From assembly GCA_013362195.1 (NCBI GenBank), contig JABFWM010000619.1:1-6943 (forward strand): DNA of 6,943 nucleotides, given 5' to 3'. The position numbers and the translations under genes are program-made. This document shows, in pieces, positions 6,663 through 6,943 of the stretch; position 1 is the first letter of the stretch, and each line of letters opens with the position of its first letter. Source of the stretch: Acidobacteriota bacterium. GTDB lineage: Bacteria > Acidobacteriota > Vicinamibacteria > Vicinamibacterales > 2-12-FULL-66-21. The notes under the pieces are model-generated. The model was not told the origin of the DNA and searched no databases. It worked only from the letters and a program-made list of their open reading frames with translations.

Positions 6663-6943
6663 TTACGGGTTGAACAGTCGGCGCAGGTGCCGGAGACCTT
6701 CCGTTGCGAGAAACTCCGGCGACGGCACGAGCGGGCGCCACATCGCCACCGCTCGCGCCATTGTTTTTATGCCCTGGTTGAACGTCTCGATCACGACAGG
6801 GCCGTCGTAGCCGATCGCGCGGCACGCGTCGGCGACTTCCGGCCACGGCACGTGCCCCTGGCCCGGCGTGCCGCGATCGTTCTCGCAGGCGTGCAGGTGC
6901 TTCATGCGCGGGCCGGCTGCCCGAATCGCGTCGCCGAGCGATC
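6663..6943 (-). CDS. C-terminal part of a sugar phosphate isomerase/epimerase (D-tagatose/D-psicose 3-epimerase-like)
   Basis: The frame is open from the window edge to TAA at 6663-6665 and gives the last 92 residues; the start is outside, and the internal ATG at 6903-6905 is not the start. The fold is the end of a xylose-isomerase-like TIM barrel, which epimerises or isomerises ketoses or related cyclitols in the cytoplasm using a divalent metal. Key residues visible: His in HLHACENDRG (metal ligand), Arg six residues later, the PGQGHVPW loop, and Glu in VVIETF 35 residues after the His (metal ligand and catalytic base). These spacings match His211, Arg217 and Glu246 of Pseudomonas cichorii D-tagatose 3-epimerase, as recalled from the literature. 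The first two metal ligands lie outside the window. Substrate is uncertain within this broad family; hydroxypyruvate isomerase or inosose-type enzymes are alternatives. The gene converges on the receptor across the repeat array. Confidence 0.82.
   Translation of the reverse strand, partial: SLGDAIRAAGPRMKHLHACENDRGTPGQGHVPWPEVADACRAIGYDGPVVIETFNQGIKTMARAVAMWRPLVPSPEFLATEGLRHLRRLFNP

Noticed and set aside
3499..6810. 1103-codon plus-strand open frame overlapping the receptor and running through the repeat array
   Set aside because: It is an Arg-rich shadow frame. It stays open through the array only because the 30-base period is a multiple of three, giving repeated GVGRVFRPGT that reflects the DNA repeat rather than a protein.

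Overview
The window is very GC-rich, has long uninterrupted reading frames and carries families seen together in soil Acidobacteriota (Vicinamibacteria-like) and, for one of them, in Planctomycetes/Verrucomicrobia. These are an Oar/SusC-like TonB-dependent receptor with an N-terminal carboxypeptidase-regulatory domain, and a PVC-type beta-propeller dehydrogenase fused to HEAT repeats, a c-type cytochrome and a discoidin-like domain. The assignment to Acidobacteriota is an inference from protein architecture and repeat style; no rRNA or marker gene is present.

Layout: (1) positions 3-224, plus strand, the last 73 codons of a gene that begins outside the window and encodes a discoidin/F5-8C-like tail. 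(2) 225-362, a short convergent intergenic almost filled by a large imperfect inverted repeat. (3) 363-3113, minus strand, a 916-aa exported dehydrogenase-cytochrome c fusion whose C-terminal tail resembles the tail of gene 1. (4) 3114-3289, a divergent intergenic with a REPIN-like palindrome pair and a probable promoter for the next gene. (5) 3290-6421, plus strand, a 1043-aa TonB-dependent outer-membrane receptor. (6) 6422-6662, a convergent intergenic with another copy of the repeat core from region 2 and a four-unit, 30-bp tandem array of the same palindrome as in region 4. (7) 6663-6943, minus strand, the C-terminal part of a sugar phosphate isomerase/epimerase (D-tagatose/D-psicose 3-epimerase-like), cut by the window edge.

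Working model (inference): the receptor imports a ligand, perhaps a carbohydrate, across the outer membrane. The propeller-cytochrome protein oxidises a sugar- or polyol-type substrate in the periplasm and passes electrons to its haem, and the epimerase acts on a ketose in the cytoplasm. The genes are not an operon: their strands alternate +,-,+,-, so any joint function rests on proximity only.

No CRISPR, tRNA, rRNA, transposase or phage gene was seen. The most unusual content is non-coding: each of the three intergenic regions holds palindromic repeat DNA from two related-looking families. No gap without a gene exceeds 300 bases.
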